DNA of 64,000 bases from the NCBI RefSeq assembly GCF_004770745.1, contig NZ_RQGD01000045.1, forward strand, positions 86,461-150,460, read 5' to 3'. The translations under genes were made by a program, and so were the position numbers. The first letter of the stretch is position 1; every line of letters starts with the position of its first letter. Below, in pieces: positions 34,560-44,037 of this stretch. This stretch comes from Leptospira ognonensis (GTDB lineage: Bacteria > Spirochaetota > Leptospiria > Leptospirales > Leptospiraceae). Below the pieces are notes generated by a model. That model saw nothing but the letters and a program-made list of their open reading frames with translations, was not told where the DNA came from and searched no databases.

Positions 34560-36800
34560 TTGGATTTTAATATTTATCAAACCGTCATATTACTCATGTT
34601 CTTACTTGCCATTAGTGATCTCATTGTTGGTGTTGCCAACGATGCAGTCAACTTTACGAATTCAGCTGTCGGTTCCAAAGTAAGTTCTAGAAGCGTTATA
34701 CTCATTGTTGCGAGTTTAGGTATATTGATTGGATCCATCAGTTCCACGGGAATGATGGAGGTTGCCCGTAAAGGAATCTTTCGTCCAGAATTATTCAGTC
34801 TTGAAAATCTGATCTTCATTTTTCTATCCGTGATGATCACCGATATCTTGTTACTAGATTTTTATAATACTTTTGGATTACCTACTTCCACAACGGTATC
34901 TCTTGTATTCGAATTATTTGGCGCAAGTTTGATGATGGCATTTCTTACTAAACCAGTAGGAACTGATGCATTCGATTACATCAATTCTCAAAGTGCGATC
35001 AAAATCATCTCAGGAATCTTTCTTAGCATTCTCGTGGCTTTTATCATGGGAATGATCGCCCAAGGTATCAGCAGATTGATTTTTACATTTAATTTCAAAG
35101 AATCAATGAAATATTTTGGTGGGTTTTTTGCCGCCATTTCTACCTCCATTGTCTCGTTTTTTATTATAATCTCTGCGCTGAAAGATTCTTCCCTAAGCTC
35201 AACAGAAATAAACACTTTTGTATCAAATAATTTTTTCCTTTTAATTTCGGGCACAACTTTAGTGTTATGGGTCGCCTTTCAAAGTCTTATTCTGCTAAAT
35301 TATAATATATTTAAATTTATTATATTGTTTGGTACATTTGCTTTAGCAGTTGCCTTCGCCGGAAATGATTTGGTGAACTTTGTTGGTGTGCCGATCGCGG
35401 GTTACAACACGGTACAATTGATTCAGGAAACAGGAGATCCGCAAGCGTTCGGAACAGGATTAACCGGTAAGGTGAAGGTTCCGCAGATGTTTCTTATATT
35501 TTCTGCCTTTATCATGATCCTCACTTTGCTCTTGTCCAAAAAAGCCCATACGGTAACAAAAACTGAGATTTCATTAGCGAGCGAAAAGAATGAACATGAA
35601 TTATTTTCTTCTAATATCATTGGTAGAAGGCTTGTTGCCGTATTTTTAGATTTCTGGACAGCTTTGAAAGCGATACTTCCTGATTCGTTTAAAACCTTGA
35701 TTAAGAATAGGTATAAAAGAAATAAAGACTCTGAAACTGAATCAAAAGCATTTGATCCTTTGCGTGCGAGCGTAAACATCACAACTGCCAGCCTCATCAT
35801 CATGACCGGCTCTCTTTATAAACTTCCACTCTCAACTACCTTTGTAACTTTTATGGTGGCAATGGGTAGTTCCCTTGCAGACAAGGCCTGGACTCGACAA
35901 AGCTCAGTGAGTCGTGTTAGTGGCGTATTAACAGTCATTGCAGGATGGTTTGTAACGGCTATGGTAACAACGATTGTTAGTGCCGCAGTAGTTACTTTCT
36001 TTTATTTTTTCCACTTTTACGCTCTCATATTACTCATTCCTATCTTGCTATTTTTGGTTTATTATTTTTCCAAAATTCATAAAGCCAGAGAAATCGACTT
36101 CAAAGAATCGCTTGAAAGTATAAACATGCTTAGGACAAACCCAGAGAGTTCGATACACTCTATGCTTACCACACTTTCACAAAACGTGATCGAGGCAGGA
36201 AAAACTTTAGATAATATCTTGCTTGCACATTCAACAGGAAATGCCAAATCTTTGAAAGGGACAAAAAAAATCTTACAAAGGTTGAGCCTTCAATACTCAA
36301 CTCATATGAGTCGTATCGCAGAAATAGATGATTCAGACCTATCCGAAATCGCCTGGCTGAGTGCATTTAGTATTGAGAGTTCTCTTCATAATTTCCGCAG
36401 AGTTATAAACAATATCATATCAATTAGAGACTCCGTTTCCTTTAAGTTGGAAAATTATTTTACGGCACTGAGTAAAGAAGAGGATACAGATCTTTCCGAT
36501 TTGAAAAAATCAATTCACGAGCTCTTCAAAGCAGTGGAAAAAATCTCGAATAAGAATAGCGCAAAGGTCACCTCCACCAAACCATTTCAGAAAAAACTCG
36601 CCAATTTAAAATACTCCATTCACAAAGACCAAATCAAAAGAGTAAAAAAAGGAAAATCACATCTTAACGATTTAGTGCCTTATCTTATGATTGTTGAGGA
36701 GATGATGGATCTAAATAATAATTTGATCGAACTCCATGAGAACTTAGAAAAGACACTCTCTATTGGAACGGGGAAAAAAAGACCAACGAAAAAATCGTAA
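34560..36800 (+). CDS. PiT-family inorganic phosphate permease with C-terminal PhoU-like helical domain
   Basis: 746 residues. The start is TTG at 34560, after GAGAAGAG. The two PiT signatures are visible, VGVANDAVNFTNSAVG near 25-40 and VAFAGNDLVNFVGVPIAGYNT near 265-285, within about twelve membrane helices that end near 510. The last 230 residues are cytoplasmic, helical and charged, and resemble the PhoU bundle (SSIHSMLTTLSQNVIEAGKTLDNI, SIHELFKAVEKISNK). PiT proteins carry metal-phosphate with protons or sodium; a PhoU homologue usually regulates them as a separate protein. Here the regulator-like part appears fused. Confidence 0.85.
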   Translation: MDFNIYQTVILLMFLLAISDLIVGVANDAVNFTNSAVGSKVSSRSVILIVASLGILIGSISSTGMMEVARKGIFRPELFSLENLIFIFLSVMITDILLLDFYNTFGLPTSTTVSLVFELFGASLMMAFLTKPVGTDAFDYINSQSAIKIISGIFLSILVAFIMGMIAQGISRLIFTFNFKESMKYFGGFFAAISTSIVSFFIIISALKDSSLSSTEINTFVSNNFFLLISGTTLVLWVAFQSLILLNYNIFKFIILFGTFALAVAFAGNDLVNFVGVPIAGYNTVQLIQETGDPQAFGTGLTGKVKVPQMFLIFSAFIMILTLLLSKKAHTVTKTEISLASEKNEHELFSSNIIGRRLVAVFLDFWTALKAILPDSFKTLIKNRYKRNKDSETESKAFDPLRASVNITTASLIIMTGSLYKLPLSTTFVTFMVAMGSSLADKAWTRQSSVSRVSGVLTVIAGWFVTAMVTTIVSAAVVTFFYFFHFYALILLIPILLFLVYYFSKIHKAREIDFKESLESINMLRTNPESSIHSMLTTLSQNVIEAGKTLDNILLAHSTGNAKSLKGTKKILQRLSLQYSTHMSRIAEIDDSDLSEIAWLSAFSIESSLHNFRRVINNIISIRDSVSFKLENYFTALSKEEDTDLSDLKKSIHELFKAVEKISNKNSAKVTSTKPFQKKLANLKYSIHKDQIKRVKKGKSHLNDLVPYLMIVEEMMDLNNNLIELHENLEKTLSIGTGKKRPTKKS

Positions 36801-36943
36801 ATAAAATTATCATCTTCCAAACTCTTGTTATCTGGTTGGTTTATCTTTACCGTAACCATTCGCGCCTACGGATACGATTTTTCATAAAAGGTTTTGGTCT
36901 AGAATAGGATAAATTTAAGATTGATTCTAAACTGCTAACGCAT

Positions 36944-36955
36944 TGACAATTGTCA
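36944..36955. promoter_or_regulatory. Perfect palindrome TGACAATTGTCA upstream of the HD-GYP-like gene
   Basis: A 12-bp self-complementary sequence overlapping a TTGACA (36943-36948), 55 bp before the ATG at 37010. It looks like an operator in a promoter, but no good -10 element is visible. Confidence 0.35.
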
Positions 36956-37009
36956 TTTTGCGAAACTTTTGAAATTCTTTATTACTTTCGTCCAATGGAT
37001 TAGAAAGTT

Positions 37010-38470
37010 ATGAACGTAAATCAAAATGTTTCCCCCAACTTGCTTGCCAAATTTACCTTTCTAGGTGAAACACTAAACGCTTTCAAAAGCAATGACAGTG
37101 TCCCGTTCAATCTATACAATTCAGAAGGACATCTAGTATTCGAAAAGAAAAAACACCTCACCAAGGATGATTTCGAAAGGCTTCTCAAATTTGAGTTGCA
37201 TGGCATTTTCATTCTGGTTTCAGAATTAAATCGACTTAAAGAAGAAGTGCGTGGCCATAAATTTAACAAAGGAAAGATCCATACTCTTGACAAAGAGCAT
37301 ATCGATAAATTTTCAAAACAGACGAATGATTTCATAGACCAACTGAGAAAGGAAGCTTTTACTTCGAACCAAGCCATCTTGGTACAAAATTCAATTCAAG
37401 ATATCTTAACTGATTTTATGCACCATCCTGAATTTGAATCAGGATTTTTTAGTATACTCGAATTTCTGGGACAAAGTGAACTACCTTTAAGATCAGAATT
37501 GATGACAAAACGCACGATCGTAGCTATGGGTATGAAGATCAAAGCAAAAAATCATCTACTAAGAGAGGAGGCAAACCATTCTCACGCCGAATATCTCTCT
37601 ATCATGATGGCGGCTTATTTAGCAGACATTGGTTATGCGAGATTAGACATAAACGACGAACAACCATTAACAAAAGTCCAATACCAAACGATTAAACAAC
37701 ATCCCATCATAAGTTATTTAATGACACTCGCGGCGCGGGAAATCTCATCGGAAGTGAAAACCTTGATTCTAAATCACCATAGACCCTTTCACGGAGTCGG
37801 ATTAAACAATAATTTTCCAACCACGAAATCTACATTTACAAAGCTAATGGCAGTGAGAGATAAATATACTGGTGAAGCAAATAAAGAGAATATCATTGAA
37901 GACATTGAAAAACAATTATTCCTACAACAGCATCAAGTAATGAATGCGACTCAGGATGAAGATATTGCTATCTTATCATTGGCTAGTGAATATGCCTCTT
38001 TAACTACCAACCAATCGTGGAGACCTGCTTATAATTCATCACAAGCACTCAAAATCATTGTAAACAATTCCTTTTTTTCCTATAATAATAAAAACATTCG
38101 ACTGCTACTCGACTATATCGGTTCTGCATTGAATCATAATGAAAGGATCATCAATCCTGGTGATTTTTTAATTACGACTTCCTTTGATTCAGAAAATCAT
38201 TTTTTATTCGACTTATGTATGGTTCATCAAGTTGATAGATTTCAAAGTTTACCAATATTACAAAGAATAGGTTCTATCAAACCAGTCTTTCGAAAATCTT
38301 ATAAATATATGATTGATAATTTTGATTTATCACAAATCAGAATGGATCGAAGAAGACCACTCATCGATCTCGGATCTCAAGCTGCTATCTCGCAAAGAAT
38401 TATCTATATTATTGATAAGGATATAAACCCTACTATTTTTGAAACGGCTGGCAAATTGATCCGAAATTGA
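37010..38470 (+). CDS. Degenerate HD-GYP domain protein
   Basis: 486 residues, soluble. The middle (about 200-300) follows the HD-GYP fold: AAYLADIGYARLD in place of the HDIGK metal site, then PLTKVQYQTIKQHPIISYLMTL and LILNHHRPFHGVGLNNNF in place of the HHE-dG-GYP segment. The first His of the HD pair is Ala and the GYP is lost, so c-di-GMP hydrolysis is doubtful; it may bind the nucleotide or partners instead. The N- and C-terminal parts carry no domain that I recognise. It stands alone, with a palindrome in its promoter region. Confidence 0.7.
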   Translation: MNVNQNVSPNLLAKFTFLGETLNAFKSNDSVPFNLYNSEGHLVFEKKKHLTKDDFERLLKFELHGIFILVSELNRLKEEVRGHKFNKGKIHTLDKEHIDKFSKQTNDFIDQLRKEAFTSNQAILVQNSIQDILTDFMHHPEFESGFFSILEFLGQSELPLRSELMTKRTIVAMGMKIKAKNHLLREEANHSHAEYLSIMMAAYLADIGYARLDINDEQPLTKVQYQTIKQHPIISYLMTLAAREISSEVKTLILNHHRPFHGVGLNNNFPTTKSTFTKLMAVRDKYTGEANKENIIEDIEKQLFLQQHQVMNATQDEDIAILSLASEYASLTTNQSWRPAYNSSQALKIIVNNSFFSYNNKNIRLLLDYIGSALNHNERIINPGDFLITTSFDSENHFLFDLCMVHQVDRFQSLPILQRIGSIKPVFRKSYKYMIDNFDLSQIRMDRRRPLIDLGSQAAISQRIIYIIDKDINPTIFETAGKLIRN

Positions 38471-38562
38471 TCCTAAAAATTTATTTTGCATTAAAATATT
38501 TAAGTGCTCTAACAAAATAATTTATATGAATCATATTTACAGCATTCTGCTCTCCTAAATCT

Positions 38563-39186
38563 CTATAGATTTTCAGAAGCCCAACCTGAATACCCTGTCG
38601 CTAATCTTGATGCCGTGATCTCACGTGCATGGAGAACAGCAAGGGCATTAACGGACAAAATACAAAGTGGACCTCTGCAATAAACGATCACTTCTTTGTT
38701 TTTTGGAAATTTATGCGCACCTAACTCCTGCAATGGGACGCTTATCGCGTTTGCAATGTGTCCTTTCTTATATTCTTCACTAGAACGGACATCAACGACA
38801 AGTATTCCCCCCTTTTTCATTTTTGCCTGAAGTTCTAAATTAGAAATGCCAGAATGGTTTTCGGGAGCTTCGTTGCGAATCCTCTTAGTTTCCTGAACTT
38901 CTTTGAAGACTGCAAATTTCTCTAAGGCTTCGAGTAACTCTCGAATAGGTCCAGGTTCGAGCCGATAAAGTATTCTTTTCCCCTCTCGACGGGTGGCGAC
39001 CATCCTCGATTTTTTCAAAAGCTGAAGTTGTTGTGAGGTACTTGCAACTGGCAGGCCTGAGTGCTCAGAAAGTGTTTCCACTGATTTTTCTCCCTCAGCA
39101 ATGAGTTGGAGCAGTAAAAGACGCGATTCATTGCCAAGCATGCTAGCAATCTCACTCATTCGCGGAATCGTTTCTAAAACGCTCAT
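38563..39186 (-). CDS. ArsR-type regulator fused to a rhodanese domain
   Basis: About 207 residues from the ATG at 39186; an upstream TTG at 39225 would add 13 residues, and neither has a clear ribosome site. An ArsR winged helix (about 5-95; LLLLQLIAEGEKSVETLSEHSGLPVASTSQQLQLLKKSRMV, HTH and wing) is followed by a rhodanese domain (about 120-205) with VVDVRSSEEYKKGHIANAISVPLQEL and active-site loop YCRGPLC. Known relatives respond to sulfane sulfur or persulfides. The ArsR half has no cysteine, so sensing would have to use the CRGPLC loop. An inverted repeat lies just upstream. Confidence 0.85.
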   Translation of the reverse strand: MSVLETIPRMSEIASMLGNESRLLLLQLIAEGEKSVETLSEHSGLPVASTSQQLQLLKKSRMVATRREGKRILYRLEPGPIRELLEALEKFAVFKEVQETKRIRNEAPENHSGISNLELQAKMKKGGILVVDVRSSEEYKKGHIANAISVPLQELGAHKFPKNKEVIVYCRGPLCILSVNALAVLHAREITASRLATGYSGWASENL

Positions 39187-39261
39187 ACTACTATCAAAAG
39201 AAATGTTTTCGGCTGAAGTCTGCAAGATTTTTTGAGACAGAGAATAGACTTAGACTAAAAA

Positions 39262-39293
39262 ACATTCTATTTTTTTATTGAATGTAAGAATGT
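39262..39293. promoter_or_regulatory. Inverted and repeated ACATTC/GAATGT upstream of the ArsR-rhodanese gene
   Basis: ACATTC (39262-39267) pairs with GAATGT (39280-39285) across a 12-bp T-rich spacer, and GAATGT occurs again at 39288-39293. ArsR operators commonly are such hyphenated dyads; autoregulation is inferred. Confidence 0.35.
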
Positions 39294-39372
39294 ATTTCCC
39301 AAAAGAATCGTAAAGGAACTTCATTTTGGAAATCATCCTCAAGTCTACCTGATTGGCATAGGGCAAACCGCC

Positions 39373-40860
39373 CTACCCAGCTGACGAGAAATTGTCAGTC
39401 TCGTACGTCATATTCTCTAAAAGCTCTTTCAAACTGATCAGAGCAATGCCCACCGATCGATCTGACATTGCATAAGGCAATATTAGCTGATCTCCATTCA
39501 CCGCTGCGCCACAACTGTAAACAACATTTGGAACGTAACCTTCTCGTTCTTTCTCATTGGGTGTCAAGAGTGGTTTCGTAAGTCGTCCGATAACCTTAGT
39601 CGGATCATTTAAGTGAAGTAAAAAAGCGCCAATGGAATACTTCCTCATAGCTCCGACTCCGTGACTCAAAACCAGCCACCCCGCTTTCGTTTCAATCGGT
39701 GAGCCACAGTTTCCAATTTGTAGAAACTCCCATGGATAAGTAGGCTTTACGATCAGAGTTTTTGAATGCCAAAAATGAATATCCTCAGAATACATAAGGT
39801 ATAAATTTTCGTTATCTTGCCTGGAAATCATCGCATAATTTCCATTAATTTTTCTCGGGAAAAGGGCCATTCCTTTATTTTTTACTTCTGGCCCATTCAA
39901 AGTACAGATTTTGAAATGTAAAAAATCTTTTGTTTCAAGAAGTTGCGGAAAAATCACTCGTCCATCATACGCGGTATAGGTGGCATAATAGATATGATTG
40001 TTATCATCATCTACAAAATCAACAAATCTAGCATCCTCGATACCATTGCTTTCAGAAGGTGAATGAGGAAAAATAATACGCTCGGACAACCTCTCTTCAC
40101 TTTCGTAAATGATTTCGTAGTTGGAGAGGGCAAGACTGAGTATTCCATTTGCTAAAGATTCATATTCGCTTACTTTTCTTTTATAAATTCGAAAATAATT
40201 TCCTATGCTTTTCTTTAAATCTTCAATGGAAAAACGTTCTTCTAAACTGGCAAGAATACTGATCGAAAAATCACTCTGCAAATCGAGCTCACTTAATTTT
40301 CGTTCAAATATTTCTTTGTTATATTCCGGATTTTGAATTTTTTCTGCAGTGGAAACATAACGTGTTGGTATTGCTACTGCGATATGGTTTTCAGCATCGA
40401 TAAATCCTGATCGAAAAGTAATGGAGGAAATATGCCCTTCTCCGGTTGCCCTCAAACTTAGAATGAATCTTCGACTCCCTTCGGGTAAATTGTTTTGGTC
40501 GGGATGCCAGATCATGGATGGATTAAAAAGAGCAGCTGACTCAAGAGCATACTCTTGAGTAAAATAGGCTCCAATTAAAAGTTTTCTTTCTTCACTTAAG
40601 GGAAGGTCTGTTAGAAGAAATCGTTTCATTTGATGGAAACGTTGAAGAAAAAATATCTTTAATCTTCTATGTCTTTCTTCGAACTCACTTAACAATTCAC
40701 CTAATTCCTGTATCACCAGATCTTCCGTTAGAGATTGAATTCTTCCGATGATTTTAATGACCCTCTCGTCTGGTGAAATGATGAGAGGACGGTACAAAAC
40801 ACGTCGATAGTCAGGTGTGAGTTCGATTCCAGTTCGAAAGACAGAAACATTATTGTTCAT
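39373..40860 (-). CDS. GH130-type glycoside phosphorylase/hydrolase, long form
   Basis: 495 residues. An N-terminal 100-residue helical part precedes a five-bladed beta-propeller of the GH130 type: GIEDARFVDFVDDDN, IYYATYTAYDGRV, DNENLYLMYSEDIHFWHS, IGNCGSPIETKAGWLVLSHGVGAM and YVPNVVYSCGAAVNGDQLILPYAMSDRSVGIALISLKELL. GH130 enzymes act on beta-mannosides, mostly by phosphorolysis; the sub-family cannot be fixed. Its start overlaps the second GH130 gene by 11 bp. A TAGGGC/GCCCTA hairpin overlaps its stop. Confidence 0.85.
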   Translation of the reverse strand: MNNNVSVFRTGIELTPDYRRVLYRPLIISPDERVIKIIGRIQSLTEDLVIQELGELLSEFEERHRRLKIFFLQRFHQMKRFLLTDLPLSEERKLLIGAYFTQEYALESAALFNPSMIWHPDQNNLPEGSRRFILSLRATGEGHISSITFRSGFIDAENHIAVAIPTRYVSTAEKIQNPEYNKEIFERKLSELDLQSDFSISILASLEERFSIEDLKKSIGNYFRIYKRKVSEYESLANGILSLALSNYEIIYESEERLSERIIFPHSPSESNGIEDARFVDFVDDDNNHIYYATYTAYDGRVIFPQLLETKDFLHFKICTLNGPEVKNKGMALFPRKINGNYAMISRQDNENLYLMYSEDIHFWHSKTLIVKPTYPWEFLQIGNCGSPIETKAGWLVLSHGVGAMRKYSIGAFLLHLNDPTKVIGRLTKPLLTPNEKEREGYVPNVVYSCGAAVNGDQLILPYAMSDRSVGIALISLKELLENMTYETDNFSSAG

Positions 40861-41782
40861 GTAACCAAGCCAACATATTTGAAATTTTACCCATTGCGAC
40901 TCCTATGCACGTATCTGCGGCACCATAATACAAATGAATTGTATCACGATCCGATAATATTACATAACCACACGGGAATACGACATTGCCTACATCACCT
41001 ACTCTCTCATAAAAGGTTTCAGGAGCAAACACCCATTCTGCGCCTCTTTTGATGCAAATTTCAGGATTTTCTAAATCAAAAAGTGCGAGCCCGATTCGGT
41101 AAACAGCTCCTGCAGAAGTATTTTTAACTCCATGATATAAAACCAACCATCCGCCTTCTGTTTCGATAGGCGGAGTCGCTAAACCAATTTTATTTGCATC
41201 CCAAAAACTGCCGGCTCGTGTTTCTATCATTGGCTTATTGTCTCCCCAATGAATTAAATCATTGGAATACGATATCCACATATGAGATCCGGAATCAGTC
41301 CTCGGCCGATGGACCATTACATACCTTCCCTTTATTTTTTTGGGAAATAAAGCTGCGTCCTTATCATCTGCTTGAAGGATGGTTCCCATTCTCTCAAAAT
41401 GAATAAAGTCTTTTGTTAATGTTAACGCGACAGACGGACCAGGTTTTCCGTAAGCCGTATAAACGATCGCGTATTTTTTAAGTTCTTCCAAATAAGTGAT
41501 TCGCGGATCTTCAACACCCCAACTGTCATGAATGTCATAATTAGGTAAAAAAGTGGGATTCTCGTCAATTTTCCAATGATGCAATCCATCCTTAGAGATA
41601 GCTTTTGTTAGATGTGATTTCCCGGTTTTATCTTCAACTCGGCAAAAGAGCAGTGTACTTCCGTCTTCGAGTAAGATAGAGCCTGGATTGAATACGGAAT
41701 TGATTTCATACGGCCATATATCTTTCGTTAGTATTGGATTATCTGAAAATCTCTGAAAAATACCTTTTGTAAGTTGGTTCAA
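40850..41782 (-). CDS. GH130-type glycoside phosphorylase/hydrolase, short form
   Basis: 310 residues, only the beta-propeller. Repeated blades show NPGSILLEDGSTLLFCRVEDKTGKSHL, DSWGVEDPRITYLEELKKYAIVYTAYGKPGPSVALT, DAALFPKKIKGRYVMVHRPRTDSGSHMWIS, IGLATPPIETEGGWLVLYHGVKNT and GNVVFPCGYVI. The VEDPR motif carries the likely catalytic/phosphate-binding residues of GH130. It lies between a GT4 gene (ATGA overlap) and the longer GH130, so the three are an operon for making and breaking a glycan, possibly mannose-based. Confidence 0.87.
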   Translation of the reverse strand: MNQLTKGIFQRFSDNPILTKDIWPYEINSVFNPGSILLEDGSTLLFCRVEDKTGKSHLTKAISKDGLHHWKIDENPTFLPNYDIHDSWGVEDPRITYLEELKKYAIVYTAYGKPGPSVALTLTKDFIHFERMGTILQADDKDAALFPKKIKGRYVMVHRPRTDSGSHMWISYSNDLIHWGDNKPMIETRAGSFWDANKIGLATPPIETEGGWLVLYHGVKNTSAGAVYRIGLALFDLENPEICIKRGAEWVFAPETFYERVGDVGNVVFPCGYVILSDRDTIHLYYGAADTCIGVAMGKISNMLAWLHEQ

Positions 41783-44037
41783 GTGGATAAAGATCTCGAG
41801 TGATTTTCTAAAAGTCTCATTTCTAAATTACTTTGTAAAAATGCGAGAGTTGATTCTGCACCTTGATTTTCATTCACTCGGTCCTGATGGAGTCCATCTC
41901 TACAGCCGCCCGTCGAAGGATCATAAAGAGAAACTTTTAAATCATTTCGACCAAGATACCATTCGAAAATTCGTTGTGCTTCATTTTTCCAAACGACTTC
42001 TTTTGTAATACGAAAAGAATCTAGACAGGCAGAGATCATAGTCTGGGCCTCAACTGGCTGTTGGTCAAACCTTGCTATCTGTCCTCCTCGTGCATAAAAA
42101 CCATTCGTTCCAATTGGTATAAAATGACCTCCCTCTGCTTTTGCCTGCTGTAAATCGAGCAACCAATGGAGTGAATCAAAACCAATTTGCATTAATTCTT
42201 GGTTCATCATTGAGGAACCAGAAACAATGAGAGCATGCGGAATTGATGCGTTACAGTAACTTAACTCTTGTTCAAACCAAGGCCAATCTTGTTTGCGATT
42301 CTCTTTGTACAAGGTAAAAAATCGACCTGTTAATTCCTCTCTGGCATTTTCTGCACGTCTATCACCAGAAAATCTTTTTAAATATTCATTGATTCCTAAG
42401 AGTCCAAATGCCCAGGCGCGGGGGCTTTTTGTCGTAAGAATCGATGGCAATGCTTCCTCAAATAGTCGTCCTGCGATCGTCGGTAACTTAGGAGAGATAG
42501 CACGTCCAAGAACAGTTCCAAGGGCTAGTAAGGCACGTCCATGGCTATCTTCTGAACCTGACTCCTCGAGCCAATTTCTTTGATAATCCATAAAATTTCT
42601 AAATCTTTTTGTTTTCTGATTATATGCATACCATAAGAAGGCTAAGTATCGGTACCCTAAATTAAACACTATTTCACTATCTAGTTCCTCTATGAGAGTG
42701 CAGACAATGAGCGCCCTGGCATTATCGTCTGTCGTATAACCTTCATTATAGTTAGGCAAAGTAAAAAAAGCATGTTGTAAAAGTCCTGTGTCATCTGTCA
42801 TATGAGAAAGGTGATTCAAATTTAAACTAGGTAGTTCAGCCGTTGGGGTCTGCCGATATTTTTTGACGAGGCCCTGCGATGAAAAGTATCTCTTCTCTTT
42901 TCTGGCTCTCTGAAAAGATTCCATATATCGTTTCGACACCTCTGACCAAACCATATTCCTAGCATAAATATAGGCTTTCTTGCGCATCGCATGCCGATCT
43001 GATTCATTTCTTAAAAGATTAATCACTTCATGGCTAAGAGCGCCATGATCTCTAAAAGGAACCAATACACCTCTTCCTTCCGCTAAAATTTCTTCTGCAT
43101 ACCAATAAGGAGTCGAAATAATTGCCTTTCCGGCACCTAACGTATACGCAAGTGTTCCTGAAACAGTTTGATTCGGCTCAAGGTAAGGTGTAATATAAAT
43201 ATCAGTCGCTCCGATAAATTCCATCAGTTCCGTTTGGCTTATGAATTTATTATAGAATATTACATTTTTCTCTACTTTATGCTCCTTCGCTAACAACTGT
43301 AAAGAAATTCGATAAGCCTCCCCTTCATTTCTAATGACTTGAGGGTGTGTGGCACCGATGATAAGGTAAACGACATTCGGAAAATGTTTCACGATTTCAG
43401 GTAAGGCAAGAATGACATTCTCTAGACCTTTATTTTGTGATATCAATCCAAAACTCATCAGAACAATTTTACCTTCTACACCGAAGATATCTTTGTGAAA
43501 ACTTGGGTCAAAAAAAGGTACGTCGGGGATACCGTGAGGTATGATATCTATCTTTTCAGAATTGATATTATATACTTGAGTTAACATTTCAGCACCATGT
43601 TCGCTCATCACGACGACACGATCTGAGAGTGCGACGAGTTGCTCTAAAACCGATTTTTGATCTTCGTCTGGTGTTTTTAATATTGTATGAAGAGTAGTAA
43701 CAATGGGCATACGGAGATCACGTAGGAGTGCCAATACATGTCCTCCTGCTTTTCCTCCGAAAATTCCGTATTCAAACTGAAGGGAAACTAGATCGACATT
43801 GTTTATATTTAAAAAGTCTGCTGCCCGATAATAAGAATTAATATCTTTCTCACTGATTTCGAATCTGACTCGAGATGGGTAGGCATAACCAGCTTCTATA
43901 TCATTGACTGGTATTGCTATACATGTGATTTCCGGATATTCCACCGAAACAGATTCACATAAGTCCGTTGTAAAGGTTGCAATTCCACATTGGCGTGGAG
44001 CATAATTTCCGATGAAACCAATTCGTTTCATTTGCAA
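41779..44037 (-). CDS. GT4 glycosyltransferase fused to an (alpha/alpha)-barrel-like domain
   Basis: 752 residues. The first 385 are a GT-B family 4 transferase: RIGFIGNYAPRQCGIATFTTDL, VVMSEHGAEML, KIDIIPHGIPD, VYLIIGATHPQ and DIYITPYLEPNQTVSGTLAYTLGAGKAIISTPYWYAEEIL (the E-x7-E-like donor site). The last 350 are helical with LSHMTDDTGLLQHAFFTLPNYNEGYTTDDNARAL and RGGQIARFDQQPVEAQTMISACLDSF, like a glucosidase-type barrel that I cannot assign to a known activity. It is the first gene of the GH130 operon. Acceptor and donor are unknown; mannose is suggested by its neighbours. Confidence 0.85.
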   Translation of the reverse strand: MQMKRIGFIGNYAPRQCGIATFTTDLCESVSVEYPEITCIAIPVNDIEAGYAYPSRVRFEISEKDINSYYRAADFLNINNVDLVSLQFEYGIFGGKAGGHVLALLRDLRMPIVTTLHTILKTPDEDQKSVLEQLVALSDRVVVMSEHGAEMLTQVYNINSEKIDIIPHGIPDVPFFDPSFHKDIFGVEGKIVLMSFGLISQNKGLENVILALPEIVKHFPNVVYLIIGATHPQVIRNEGEAYRISLQLLAKEHKVEKNVIFYNKFISQTELMEFIGATDIYITPYLEPNQTVSGTLAYTLGAGKAIISTPYWYAEEILAEGRGVLVPFRDHGALSHEVINLLRNESDRHAMRKKAYIYARNMVWSEVSKRYMESFQRARKEKRYFSSQGLVKKYRQTPTAELPSLNLNHLSHMTDDTGLLQHAFFTLPNYNEGYTTDDNARALIVCTLIEELDSEIVFNLGYRYLAFLWYAYNQKTKRFRNFMDYQRNWLEESGSEDSHGRALLALGTVLGRAISPKLPTIAGRLFEEALPSILTTKSPRAWAFGLLGINEYLKRFSGDRRAENAREELTGRFFTLYKENRKQDWPWFEQELSYCNASIPHALIVSGSSMMNQELMQIGFDSLHWLLDLQQAKAEGGHFIPIGTNGFYARGGQIARFDQQPVEAQTMISACLDSFRITKEVVWKNEAQRIFEWYLGRNDLKVSLYDPSTGGCRDGLHQDRVNENQGAESTLAFLQSNLEMRLLENHSRSLST

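Noticed and set aside
39359..39375. Hairpin TAGGGC/GCCCTA at the end of the long GH130 gene as a terminator
   Set aside because: The stem is only 6 bp and no T tract follows on the minus strand.
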